Shown here: piece after piece, positions 39,571 to 48,808 of the stretch
Position numbering within the stretch: position 1 is the first letter of the stretch
How the letters are laid out: each line of letters begins with the position of its first letter
Source of the DNA: Rothia aeria
GTDB lineage: Bacteria; Actinomycetota; Actinomycetes; Actinomycetales; Micrococcaceae
NCBI GenBank assembly: GCA_002355935.1
Contig: AP017895.1
Span: 1,922,001-1,986,000 of the forward strand
Direction of reading: 5' to 3'
Length of the DNA stretch: 64,000 nt
Made by a program: the position numbers and the translations under genes
Notes under the pieces: generated by a model
Told to the model about the DNA's origin: nothing
What the model saw: the letters and a program-made list of their open reading frames with translations, nothing else
The model's database searches: none

Positions 39571-40152
39571 TCATGGCGCACGGTGAATACGCAGCACAGG
39601 CCCATCAAATAGGGCGGTAATCAGCTGATGCATGTGCTCATCGTCGGTGGTGAGAGTGGCGGTGCGGGGGCGCCTGGGGTGAGTTTTTACCGGTTCCATC
39701 ACACCTGTACCCGCCAGATGACGAGCGGTAATAGTTAGCACCGCCACACGTTCACGCCGCGTTGGAAACTCAGTGTGCAGTATCTGCTGCAGATGCTCAG
39801 ACACGTTCATGGTGTCCTCGGCAGAACCTGCGGCTGCGAGCACTATAGCGGTTTGAGGCAGCAGGTATGCCCATCGGCGGAATGCCATGACCCCCGTCAT
39901 CTCCTCGGGGCACGAATCAGCCTGTTCGTCCCAGGGAACCACCACAATATCGGCGCTCTCAAGAGCCTCGTATATATCGGTGGTGTAAGTCACCGGAAGC
40001 TGGTGCGTGGTTTCTCCCGTATCGGCGGGTTCCCACAGGTATACCGGGCGATCACACTCGGTCTTGTGAGCTACCGACCCTGTAGCTGCAGCACACAGCG
40101 CCCCATACCCTGCGGAGCCCAACACGGCGATGGTTACCGAGCTCAGGTTCAT
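39571..40152 (-). CDS. Short GpsA-like Rossmann paralogue, function unknown
   Basis: The 193-residue product resembles the NAD-binding half of glycerol-3-phosphate dehydrogenase. It has an N-terminal IAVLGSAGYGALCA nucleotide motif, then VYLWEP, then LPVTYTTDIYEALESADIVVVP, the same order as in the gpsA gene 9 bp upstream. The catalytic C-terminal domain is missing. It is probably a truncated and diverged duplicate, cotranscribed with gpsA. Whether it still binds NAD or a partner is unknown. Confidence 0.65.
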   Translation of the reverse strand: MNLSSVTIAVLGSAGYGALCAAATGSVAHKTECDRPVYLWEPADTGETTHQLPVTYTTDIYEALESADIVVVPWDEQADSCPEEMTGVMAFRRWAYLLPQTAIVLAAAGSAEDTMNVSEHLQQILHTEFPTRRERVAVLTITARHLAGTGVMEPVKTHPRRPRTATLTTDDEHMHQLITALFDGPVLRIHRAP

Positions 40153-40161
40153 TGCGCGCTC

Positions 40162-41247
40162 TTAATGCCCTTCATGTTTAAGGGAACGCCCCAGCAGCAG
40201 CGGCGCTAGCTGCTCCACGCTAATACGCCCGGTCAGCACCGCAACCACGGCCTCCACAATGGGCATCTCCACACCGTGGCGGCGCGCCAACTGCGCCAAT
40301 ACCGGAGCCGATTTAATGGACTCAGCGGTCTGGCTCATATGCTCCCCCAGCCGGTCCGGGGTAACCCCCTCAGCCAGCAGACGGCCCGCCGTGTGGTTCC
40401 GTGATAGCGGTGAGGAGCAGGTGGCAATCAGATCGCCCATACCAGCCAGGCCGCTCATTGTGGCAGGCTCACCGCCAAGAGCCACCGCCAAACGGGTGGT
40501 TTCAGCAAGGCCACGTGTCATCACAGATGCTTTTGAGTTATCGCCATAGTTGCGGCCTTCGCACATACCAACGCACAGGGCAATCACATTCTTAACCAGC
40601 CCCCCAATTTCAGTGCCTACCACATCCGTATTGGTGTAGGGCCTGAAATAGCTGCACGCACAAGATTTAGCGACAATCTCAGCGACCGGTAAAGTTCGGG
40701 CCGCAATCACCGAAGCGGTAGGTTCCTCCCCCATAATTTCGGTGGCTAAATTGGGGCCAGATAGCACGCACACGCGGTGCGGAATATGCCCGATCGCCCG
40801 GATATCAACGCCGCGCATTGCCAGCGCCTCCTCCAGTTCCTCGGTAATCACCTGCGACATGCGCATCCCAGTGCCGGTCTCCAGGCCCTTTGCCAGGGAT
40901 ACCAAAAACGCGTGGGGCTCAATAAAACGCGCGAAAAGTTGCAGCTGCGACCTGAGAACCTGGGCAGGGAGGGCAAGCACCACAATATCCGCCCCGGTGA
41001 GGCCCTCACGCGCATCTGCAGTGAACAGCAGGTTATCGGGCAGTTTCATGCCCGGGAAATAGCGTGCGTTCTCACGGGTCTGAGTGCACCGCTCCATCGT
41101 GCTGGCCTCTCGCCCGATGAGCACCACCTGCGCCCCGGTATTGTTCTCCCGCGCCGAATCAGCCGCGATCTTTGCGAAAGCAGTGCCCCAGCTACCGGCA
41201 CCCAATATCGCGATCTTACGCACCTGCCGCTGTTCACTCTTCTGCAC
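40162..41247 (-). CDS. gpsA: Glycerol-3-phosphate dehydrogenase [NAD(P)+]
   Basis: GpsA reduces dihydroxyacetone phosphate to sn-glycerol 3-phosphate for phospholipid synthesis. The 361-residue protein has IAILGAGSWGTAFAK, LPDNLLFTADAREGL, the catalytic lysine region EIGGLVKNVIALCVG and GLAGMGDLIATCSSPLSRN. It is placed between plsC and ddl, so glycerol phosphate synthesis and acylation are adjacent. Confidence 0.96.
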   Translation of the reverse strand: MQKSEQRQVRKIAILGAGSWGTAFAKIAADSARENNTGAQVVLIGREASTMERCTQTRENARYFPGMKLPDNLLFTADAREGLTGADIVVLALPAQVLRSQLQLFARFIEPHAFLVSLAKGLETGTGMRMSQVITEELEEALAMRGVDIRAIGHIPHRVCVLSGPNLATEIMGEEPTASVIAARTLPVAEIVAKSCACSYFRPYTNTDVVGTEIGGLVKNVIALCVGMCEGRNYGDNSKASVMTRGLAETTRLAVALGGEPATMSGLAGMGDLIATCSSPLSRNHTAGRLLAEGVTPDRLGEHMSQTAESIKSAPVLAQLARRHGVEMPIVEAVVAVLTGRISVEQLAPLLLGRSLKHEGH

Positions 41248-41260
41248 GCTCTACCACCTT

Positions 41261-42115
41261 CTAGTTTTCGTCAGGTTCCCCAAGAGTACCGGTCACGCCC
41301 GTGGTCTCCCCCGGAAGTTCACGGCGTTTCGTCTTGGGATTCCACCGTCCCTTGGGGGCCTGTTCCCCGCGGATGTGCGCCAGCAAAGCGGTGATTTCAT
41401 CCATCATCGCCTCGGTGACAATATTAAGCTCGGTGCGGGTACGTTTGGCCTGCGGCGACGGGTCATCTACCAGGGCCGCTATATTCATTGGCTGCCCAAT
41501 TTTAACGTGCACCGTTTTACGTGGCCACAGAGAAACTTTGCGTTTCTCCTTCTTCTTGCCGTCGGGGCCGTCTACATACTCGTAGCTGAGAATCTGCTCG
41601 TCTCCCCAGTGCGCCACCGGTATAACGGGTGCGCCGGTGGCTAAAGCCAACCGAGCTGCGCCAGTACGCGCCTGCATCGGCCAGGTATCAGGGTCATGCG
41701 TGGTGGTGCCTTCCGGGAAAATCACCACGGCACCTCCTGCTTCCACCACAGACCTGGCGGTAATGAGTGACTTTCGGGCATCAACAGACCCGCGAATCAC
41801 CGGAATATGCGCCATTTTACACATGAGCCATCCGAGCACCGGGGCCCGAAACAAAGAATCTTTCGCCAGAAAACGCGGTAGAGCGCCGCTAATAAACGGC
41901 GCGTAGGCCACGGTAATGGGGTCCACCTCTGTGGTGTGGTTAGCCACCACAATGTACCCGCCCTTCTGCGGCAGGTTCTCACGCCCCTCAATCTTTATGC
42001 TGGCGATGGCGTGGTAGGTGGGGCGGACCATGGTGCCCAGCACCCTAAACAGCCGATCGCCGCTGGTGCTGGGGGCGATTGTCGGCAGCGCTTTCTTTCC
42101 CTGCTGACCGCTCAT
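41261..42115 (-). CDS. plsC: 1-acyl-sn-glycerol-3-phosphate acyltransferase family protein
   Basis: PlsC-type enzymes acylate lysophosphatidic acid to phosphatidic acid. The 284-residue protein has the HX4D motif in VANHTTEVDP, the FPEGTTTHDPD motif, and the VIPVAHWG motif IV region. Its ATG directly follows the murA stop (TAAATGA). The C-terminal 40 residues are basic and hydrophilic. Assignment to the acyltransferase family is firm. The exact substrate is inferred from the gpsA neighbour. Confidence 0.9.
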   Translation of the reverse strand: MSGQQGKKALPTIAPSTSGDRLFRVLGTMVRPTYHAIASIKIEGRENLPQKGGYIVVANHTTEVDPITVAYAPFISGALPRFLAKDSLFRAPVLGWLMCKMAHIPVIRGSVDARKSLITARSVVEAGGAVVIFPEGTTTHDPDTWPMQARTGAARLALATGAPVIPVAHWGDEQILSYEYVDGPDGKKKEKRKVSLWPRKTVHVKIGQPMNIAALVDDPSPQAKRTRTELNIVTEAMMDEITALLAHIRGEQAPKGRWNPKTKRRELPGETTGVTGTLGEPDEN

Positions 42116-43546
42116 TTAGTCCTGAACCTCAACGGTCTCAGGGGTGGGCACATCAATTTTGGCATCGGGCTTGGGAGCCTCGCTGGCCTTGCGTTCAAGC
42201 ACCTCAAAGGTGGCGCCTAGATCCTTGAGTTTCTGCTCGAAGTTCTCATAGCCGCGTGCAATCACCTCAACACCGCTCACTTCGGAGGTTCCTTTAGCCG
42301 CCAGTGCCGCAATGACATGGGAGAAACCGCCGCGCAAATCGGGCACCTGGAAGTTGTCGGCCATCAGAGCGGTGGGACCGTTAATAATGGCGGAATGGCC
42401 GAAGCTCTTGCCGTAGAACCGGCACGAAACGTTACCGATGCAATCACGCAGCACCACAATATCGGCACCCATCTGCTTGAGCGGGTTAATGAAACCAAAA
42501 CGGTTCTCGTACACGGTCTCGTGCACAATGGAGGTACCCTTCGCCTGGGTGAGCGCCACCACGAGCGGCTGCTGCCAGTCGGTCATGAACCCGGGGTGCA
42601 CGTCCGTTTCAAACACCACCGGCTTCAGCTCACCACCGGGGTGAGTGAAGCGGATCCCCTTATCTTTCCCGTGATCAATGACTTCGTAACGTCCCCCTGC
42701 CTTACGGAAAACATTAAGAAACGCCGTCATATCCTGCTGGTCAGCACCGCGCACAAAAATATCGCCGCCGGTAGCGAGCGCCGCTGACGCCCAGGACGCT
42801 GCCTCATTGCGGTCCGGCAGCGCAGTGTGGTCGTAGCCGGTGAGCTCATCCACGCCTTCAATGACGATGGTGCGGTTATCGTTAACGAAAATAATGGCAC
42901 CCATCTTCTGCAGTACGGCGATGAGATCAATGATTTCGGGCTCAATCGCGGCGTTCTTCAGTACGGTTTTGCCCTGTGCGCGCACTGCGGTGAGGAGCAC
43001 CTGCTCGGTGGCACCCACTGAGGGGTAAGTTAGTTCAATGTCAGTGCCTTTGAGCCCGTCTTCGGGCACCTCCAGGGTGATGCCGCTCGCATCGTCTTTG
43101 GTAACATTGGCGCCGAACTTACGGAGTGCGTTGAGGTGATAGTCGATGGGTCGGTCACCGATTTTGCAGCCGCCCAGGTTGGGGATGCGCGCGGTTTTAA
43201 TGGTGTGCAGCAGCGGGCCAACCATGAGGATGGGGATACGTGAGTTACCACCGAAGAGCTGGATATCTTTCGCGTTGCGTTCGGCGGTCTGGGAGTTGTG
43301 GTCGGGGGTGAGGGTGAGCACGCCGGTTTCGCGGTCGTAATCAACTTTCGCGCCGTGCAGCTCGGCGAGGATAGTTACGACTTCTACATCGCTAAGGTCT
43401 GGGACGTTACGCAGCACTGAGGGGGTGCTGCCGAGCAGGGCAGCAACCATTGCTTTGGGCACCAGGTTTTTGGCGCCGCGAACCGTCACCTGGCCCTTGA
43501 GCGGGGTTCCGCCGTCAATGCGAAGCTTGCTGATATTAAGGGTCAT
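42116..43546 (-). CDS. murA: UDP-N-acetylglucosamine 1-carboxyvinyltransferase
   Basis: MurA transfers enolpyruvate to UDP-GlcNAc, the first committed step of peptidoglycan synthesis. The 476-residue protein has GAKNLVPKAMVAALL near the start, and the catalytic loop LGGCKIGDRPIDYH with the active-site Cys. Thus it is of the fosfomycin-sensitive type, not the Asp variant of mycobacteria. An acidic tail of about 45 residues extends past the usual end. First gene of a likely murA-plsC-gpsA unit. Confidence 0.96.
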   Translation of the reverse strand: MTLNISKLRIDGGTPLKGQVTVRGAKNLVPKAMVAALLGSTPSVLRNVPDLSDVEVVTILAELHGAKVDYDRETGVLTLTPDHNSQTAERNAKDIQLFGGNSRIPILMVGPLLHTIKTARIPNLGGCKIGDRPIDYHLNALRKFGANVTKDDASGITLEVPEDGLKGTDIELTYPSVGATEQVLLTAVRAQGKTVLKNAAIEPEIIDLIAVLQKMGAIIFVNDNRTIVIEGVDELTGYDHTALPDRNEAASWASAALATGGDIFVRGADQQDMTAFLNVFRKAGGRYEVIDHGKDKGIRFTHPGGELKPVVFETDVHPGFMTDWQQPLVVALTQAKGTSIVHETVYENRFGFINPLKQMGADIVVLRDCIGNVSCRFYGKSFGHSAIINGPTALMADNFQVPDLRGGFSHVIAALAAKGTSEVSGVEVIARGYENFEQKLKDLGATFEVLERKASEAPKPDAKIDVPTPETVEVQD

Positions 43547-43914
43547 GGTGATTGTCCTTATAGTAATCGGCCGCCGGTGTCAGCGGTATAACTGGGCACG
43601 TGCGTACTCGGTAAATGCACGCAACAAGACATCATTATTCTACGGCCTGTACCGGGTAGCTCCAAACATGTTCACCCTGTGCAGCGGCGGTGAGAGGCTG
43701 CGCACGGTGAGGGCCATTCTGAGGCGGTACTGCATCGCGGGGAGCATCTAAGGGTGGGAGCTTAAATACCCGAAATACGAAGTTGTGATTGAAGTTTTTT
43801 AAACTGTTGCATACAGCTTAAAAATTATCTGCATCTCGCGATTAGGGTTCCTCGCAGCAGCTACTTCACGTCCTTCGCCGCTAAATATAAGGAGGCAAGG
43901 CAACGGGTGTTGGG
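43547..43914. other. Intergenic region between leuD and murA
   Basis: About 370 bp with no gene seen. It contains the murA promoter described separately. Confidence 0.6.
43637..43665 (-). promoter_or_regulatory. Candidate murA promoter
   Basis: On the minus strand, TTGGAG (-35) and TAGAAT (-10) are separated by exactly 17 bp, about 90 bp before the murA ATG. This is a good match to a housekeeping sigma-factor promoter. Confidence 0.5.
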
Positions 43915-44502
43915 TTACTGGGTTCGGGGCATCCAGGCGGGCCTGCGTGCCTCGTACGCTTTGATTGCCTCAATATTTTGCAGGGTCAGGCCAATATCGT
44001 CGAGACCTTCCATGAGGCGCCAACACACATAGTCGTCTAGCTGGAAGGGAACCGTCAGCGCCCCCACTGCAACGGTTTTTTCTTTGAGGTTTACGGTGAT
44101 TTCAGTTCCTGGCTCATCCTCAATAGCTTTCCAGATGAGTTCAATATCGTCTTGGGCAACTTGGGCGGTGACCAGCCCCTGTTTACCCGCGTTACCCCGG
44201 AAAATATCGCCGAATCGTGCCGAGATAACCACCCTAAACCCGTAGTCTTTGAGGGCCCACACGGCGTGCTCACGGGACGAGCCGGTCCCAAAATCAGGCC
44301 CGACCACCAGCACGGAGCCGTGACGGTAAGGCTCTGTGTTGAGGATGAATTCGGGGTCTTTACGCCAGTTGGCGAAGAGAGCATCGTCGAAGCCGGTTTT
44401 GGTGACGCGTTTGAGGTACACGGCTGGGAGGATCTGGTCGGTGTCCACGTTTGAGGTGCGCAGGGGAACGCCAATTCCGGTGTGCTCAATAATCGGTTCC
44501 AC
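43915..44502 (-). CDS. leuD: 3-isopropylmalate dehydratase small subunit
   Basis: LeuD pairs with LeuC in the isomerisation of 2- to 3-isopropylmalate in leucine synthesis. The 195-residue protein shows [33 protein letters not shown] and [17 protein letters not shown]. The GTG start has AAGGAG overlapping the leuC stop, so leuCD is one operon. Confidence 0.96.
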   Translation of the reverse strand: MEPIIEHTGIGVPLRTSNVDTDQILPAVYLKRVTKTGFDDALFANWRKDPEFILNTEPYRHGSVLVVGPDFGTGSSREHAVWALKDYGFRVVISARFGDIFRGNAGKQGLVTAQVAQDDIELIWKAIEDEPGTEITVNLKEKTVAVGALTVPFQLDDYVCWRLMEGLDDIGLTLQNIEAIKAYEARRPAWMPRTQ

Positions 44503-44512
44503 GGTGTTCTCC

Positions 44513-45950
44513 TTAGGCCGCTGCAGGCTGGTAGTCAGACAAATCAGATGGGGAGGAAAGGGTTCCGCGCACCGCCGTGGCGGCGGCGACTAGGGGTGAG
44601 ACAAGGTGGGTACGTCCGCCTTTGCCTTGCCGCCCCTCAAAATTGCGGTTTGAGGTGGAGGCGCACCGCTCCCCGGGGCCAGCTGGTCGGGGTTCATTCC
44701 CAGGCACATGGAGCATCCGGCAAACCGCCAGTCTGCGCCAAAATCTTTAAAAACCTTATCGAGGCCTTCTTCTTCGGCTTGTGCGCGGACTTTCTGCGAG
44801 CCGGGAACGACCATCATCCGCACCCCCGGGGCCATGGTACGGCCGCGAATAATATTGGCGGCGGCCCGCAGATCTTCAATACGTGAGTTGGTGCAGGAGC
44901 CTAAGAAAACCACGTCTACCGGGATGTCCTTCATTGGAGTTCCGGCGGTGAGGTTCATGTACTCTAAGGCACGGGCGGCGGCGGCTTTTTCGTTCTCGTC
45001 CTCAAAGTCATCGGGGGACGGCACGGCCTGGCTCAGGGGAATACCCTGTCCCGGGTTAGTGCCCCAGGTGACGAAAGGCTCCAGCTCATCCGCATTAATG
45101 TAGATTTCTTGATCGAAGACGGCCCCTCATCGGTGGGCAGGGTCTTCCAGTAGGCCACCGCCTCATCCCAGTCCTGCCCCGTGGGTGCATGTGGTCGTCC
45201 TTTGACGTACTCAAAGGTGGTTTCGTCGGGCGCAACCATGCCGGCACGGGCACCTGCCTCAATCGACATATTGCAGATGGTCATGCGCCCTTCCATCGAC
45301 AGAGAATGGATGGCCGAGCCACGGTATTCAAGTACGTAGCCTTGACCGCCCCCGGTTCCGATCTGGGCAATCACGGCCAGAATAATGTCCTTAGCAGTCA
45401 CCCCCGGTTTGAGGGTGCCTTCAACGTTAATGGCCATGGTTTTAAAACGCGCCAACGGCAGGGTTTGGGTGGCCATCACGTGCTCAACCTCAGAGGTGCC
45501 AATACCAAAGGCCAGCGCTCCGAAAGCACCGTGGGTTGAGGTGTGCGAATCGCCGCACACCACGGTCAGCCCGGGCATGGTCAGCCCCAGCTGCGGGCCA
45601 ACCACATGCACAATTCCCTGTTCTTTATCTCCAAGGGGGTGGATTCGCATCCCAAATTCAGCGGCGTTACGGCGCAGAGTCTCAATCTGAGTACGTGAGG
45701 TGATATCCGCAATAGTTGAAAAGATATTCTCGGTGGGGGTGTTGTGGTCCTCGGTGGCAATTGTCAGATCCAGCCTGCGCAGGGGCCTGTTCTCAATGCG
45801 CAGCCCTTCAAACGCCTGGGGTGAGGTGACTTCGTGGACGAGATGCAGGTCGATGTACAGCAAATCGGGTTTGCCGTTTTCGCCGGGTACCACCACGTGG
45901 CTGTCCCACACTTTTTCCGCGAGAGTTCGCGGACCGGGGTGAGTCACCAT
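44513..45950 (-). CDS. leuC: 3-isopropylmalate dehydratase large subunit (two frameshifts)
   Basis: LeuC is the 4Fe-4S aconitase-like subunit. Visible motifs include [20 protein letters not shown], the cluster Cys in [13 protein letters not shown] and the second cysteine pair in [15 protein letters not shown]. The frame breaks at 45123-45126 and at 44671-44678. One base added at each gives a standard 479-residue protein ending in SDYQPAAA. The ATG at 45950 follows AGGAGG; the longer upstream frame is not family-like. It is divergent from the IclR-type regulator. Confidence 0.94.
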
Positions 45951-46020
45951 TTTCCTCCTATTGGTGTTTGGGGTGTACTCATCATGATTTTGTTTTGATG
46001 GGGAGTCTACACAGTACAAC

Positions 46021-46043
46021 GTATCTTCCACATTCTGAGATAC
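46021..46043. promoter_or_regulatory. Candidate IclR-family operator in leuC-regulator intergenic region
   Basis: A perfect inverted repeat GTATCT-N11-AGATAC sits in the 102 bp between leuC and its divergent regulator. It overlaps a TACACT box (46041-46046) only seven bases before the regulator ATG, which suggests a leaderless transcript. Its position fits autoregulation and control of leuCD. Confidence 0.5.
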
Positions 46044-46052
46044 ACTGAAAGT

Positions 46053-46913
46053 ATGACCGTATCCGCACACAATCACACATCATCTTCATCTCGTAAACCT
46101 ACCGGGTCTCATCATGCCACCAGGAGTGTTCCTCCGGTCACGGCGCCGCTTAAGGCGCCGCAGACGCTCAGGGACGATCAGCGGGTGGTTGAGGTTGAGC
46201 CGGTCAGCTCCTCCGGCGTGGGTGTGCTTGACAAAGCCACCCTCATTCTAGACTGCCTTGAGGCGGGGCCGGTAACTCTTGGACAGTTGGTGAACGCCAC
46301 GGGCCTTGCCCGGCCCACCGCACACCGTCTCGCTGTTGCACTCACCCACCATCGTCTTGTGGCGCGGGATGTGCAGGGGCGTTTTATGCTGGGGCCGCGT
46401 CTGTCGGAGCTTGCTTCCGCCACCGCCGAAGACCAGCTGCTGGCTGCCGCCGCACCGGTACTTGATAAGTTACGGCACGCCACCAACGAGTCGGCACAGA
46501 TTTACCGCCGTCAGGGTGACTGGCGTGTCTGCGTGGCCTCTGCGGAACGCCCCGTGGGTATGCGCGAAACCATTCCCGTGGGTACCCAGCTTTCAATGAA
46601 AGCTGGCTCGGCAGCGCAGGTTCTTCTGGCTTGGGAAGACCAAGGCCGCATTATTGAGGGGCTGCGCAATGCGCATTTTAGCGCCGCAATGCTCGCCTCG
46701 GTGCGGCGTATTGGCTGGGCGCAGTCCGTGGGTGAGCGCGAGCGCGGTACCGCATCGGTATCGGCCCCGGTGTACTCCCCCACTGGGAAGGTTATCGCTG
46801 CAGTTTCGATCGCTGGCTCTATTGACCGTATGAGCCGCCAGCCCGGGCGCATGTACGCCGAGGCCGTTCTTGAGGCCGCCGCCGCGCTCACCGCAGCGTT
46901 ACGAGCCAGCTAG
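46053..46913 (+). CDS. IclR-family regulator, LtbR/NdgR-like
   Basis: The 286-residue protein has a disordered N-terminus of about 55 residues. An IclR winged helix follows ([18 protein letters not shown], then [19 protein letters not shown]), then the effector domain with the C-terminal [13 protein letters not shown] segment. In actinobacteria an IclR protein divergent from leuCD (LtbR in Corynebacterium, NdgR in Streptomyces) controls leucine and other amino-acid genes. The same arrangement here supports that role. The long N-terminus is atypical; no better start is evident. Confidence 0.88.
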   Translation: MTVSAHNHTSSSSRKPTGSHHATRSVPPVTAPLKAPQTLRDDQRVVEVEPVSSSGVGVLDKATLILDCLEAGPVTLGQLVNATGLARPTAHRLAVALTHHRLVARDVQGRFMLGPRLSELASATAEDQLLAAAAPVLDKLRHATNESAQIYRRQGDWRVCVASAERPVGMRETIPVGTQLSMKAGSAAQVLLAWEDQGRIIEGLRNAHFSAAMLASVRRIGWAQSVGERERGTASVSAPVYSPTGKVIAAVSIAGSIDRMSRQPGRMYAEAVLEAAAALTAALRAS

Positions 46914-46949
46914 CACGCGGCGACGCAGACCACCAACCCGGCACGCCCC

Positions 46950-46971
46950 GGTTCGGAGTATTCTCCGTACC
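46950..46971. terminator. Hairpin between convergent regulator and GTPase genes
   Basis: GGTTCGGAG-TATT-CTCCGTACC forms a stem with one mismatch in the 66 bp between two convergent stop codons. A flanking CACGCGG / CCGCGTG pair may extend it. Confidence 0.45.
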
Positions 46972-46979
46972 GCGTGATG

Positions 46980-48807
46980 CTACCGCAGGTGGTTACGGTA
47001 AGTTTCCAGGCGCATTATTTCGTTCTCGACGGGGTGCACAACCTGCTCGTTGAGAGCGGCCTCAAGGCCCCGGGTGAGGGCGCGCTGTATCCTTTGACGG
47101 TATATTCGCGCGCCCATGGCGGTAAGCGCCCGCCCTGCCCCGCAGCCACAATCCCCAATAGCACCCCTAAGAGCAGCAGCAGAGTAGGCACCGGCACGGG
47201 TGAGCCGTCCGGTGTGGGCGGTGGCGGAAGCGGCACCTGAAAGTATGCTGCTGCCGCCATGCCGGTGAGCCACAGTACCCCGCTAGGGCGCTCAGCAACG
47301 CCACCCACTGCACACTATTCAGGAGCGCCCACCACCACTGACGCCGGTCCGTGCGGTAGTCAACACCCGCTATAGCGCGTTCAAATGCGGCAGGCAGCTG
47401 CTGTTCGTGTTCTAGGGCGGCGTTACGAATGCTGCTGTTCCAGGGCTCTTCAATACCGTGTGCGGTTTCGGCGCCAAATGCACGTACCGAGTTCGCCACG
47501 GATGCCCGCTGCGCTGGGCTCAGCGGGGGTAATGACGAGGCCACCAGGTGCGCGGGAGCCGCTGAAGGCTGCCCCGGTTCCGCATCAAACAGCTCATTAA
47601 CGGCGGTGTCCTGTCGCGTATCAGAGCCGTCCGCGTACCCCAGGTGCAGGCGCTTCAGCGGGTCGGGCCGGAATTTAGCAACCCAGCGGGTCGCTATCCA
47701 CCCGGTGCGCGCCCCGGCACGGCGCTTGTAGGAGCTAACCGCTGCATCCAGCACGGTACCCGCGCCGCTGGCTGTGAAACATGAGGCGGTGAGTGTATCC
47801 ACCGACTCTTCGCTAATAGAGGCCTCCACCGGGCCGCCGTTACGGTCTGAAAGCTCACCGTGGATAGCATCCAGGTCGGCAGTAACCCGCTGCAAAGCGG
47901 CACTTTTCGCGGCAGCCACCTGCCCCAGTAACGATTTGAGGGAGTCCAGCCCGGCACCTGTGCGGGCTGAAACCGCGATCGGCTCAGCCAGCAGGTGGTG
48001 GCTAATACCGTCCTGAACCAGCAGCTGCCGCAGGGAGTCCAGTACCTGGGGAAGGTCGTGTGCATCCAGCAGATCTGACTGGTTAAGTACGCACAGCATC
48101 GTGCCGCCGTGTGCGGCTAGGGGCTCGATAAACTCGTGGTGCAGCACCGCATCCGCGTATTTCTGCGGATCTACCACCCATACGAGCACATCCACATACC
48201 CCACCATGCGTTCTACCAGTTCACGGTTATCGCGGCGTACCGAGTCGAAATCGGGTAGGTCCAGCAGGATTAGCCCGCCGGAGCGGGTGTGGGTCTGCCC
48301 TTTACCAACCATGGTGCGGATGCGGTTCCACAGCCCGGGGGCGGGCACCCTAGTCTCATTCAGGGCGGCGCTGGGTGTCTCAGGCACCAGCATTTCAGGT
48401 GCTATAGGTGCTTCGGCTGGGTCTTCCAGCGGGTACACCCGTTCAGAGACTCCAAGCCAGTCAAGGACCTCTTCGCTGCCTTCCCTACCCCATACGGCGG
48501 CCTGCGCGGCGACCGTGGTGGGGCGGGCATGGGCGGCACGGGCAAGTTTTTGGCCCGCCACAGCGTTAAAAAGGGAAGATTTACCGCTGCCAGTCGCCCC
48601 GAAAAACCCCACGATAGTGTGCTCGGCTGAGAGGCTAAGACGCTCACGGGCACGGCTGATGGTCGTGGCGCTACGCTCTATAAGGGTTGTTTCGATACGC
48701 CCACGGCCTGCCTCAAGCGCGGCGTTGAGCGAGTCTGCACGCTCTGTGAGTGTGCCGCCTCGCTGGCGGGCCATGGTGGTGCTCGAAGGAACGAGTTCGT
48801 CGCTCAT
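46980..48807 (-). CDS. Dynamin-like GTPase B, membrane-associated (two frameshifts)
   Basis: The G domain has P-loop GFFGATGSGKSSLFNAV (about 67-83), the G3 motif LLDLPDFDSV and a G4-like VLNQSDLLD. After a helical middle region come two membrane segments (about 485-520 and 535-560) and a basic helical tail. Two breaks (47278-47281 and 47138-47141) are each repaired by one base, giving 609 residues. The layout matches bacterial dynamin-like or YfjP-type GTPases that act on membranes. It begins one base after GTPase A ends, so the pair is co-expressed. Confidence 0.8.
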
Positions 48808-48808
48808 G

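Noticed and set aside
42116-43546. Fosfomycin-resistant MurA variant
   Set aside because: The catalytic loop keeps cysteine (GGCKIG) rather than the aspartate of naturally resistant forms.
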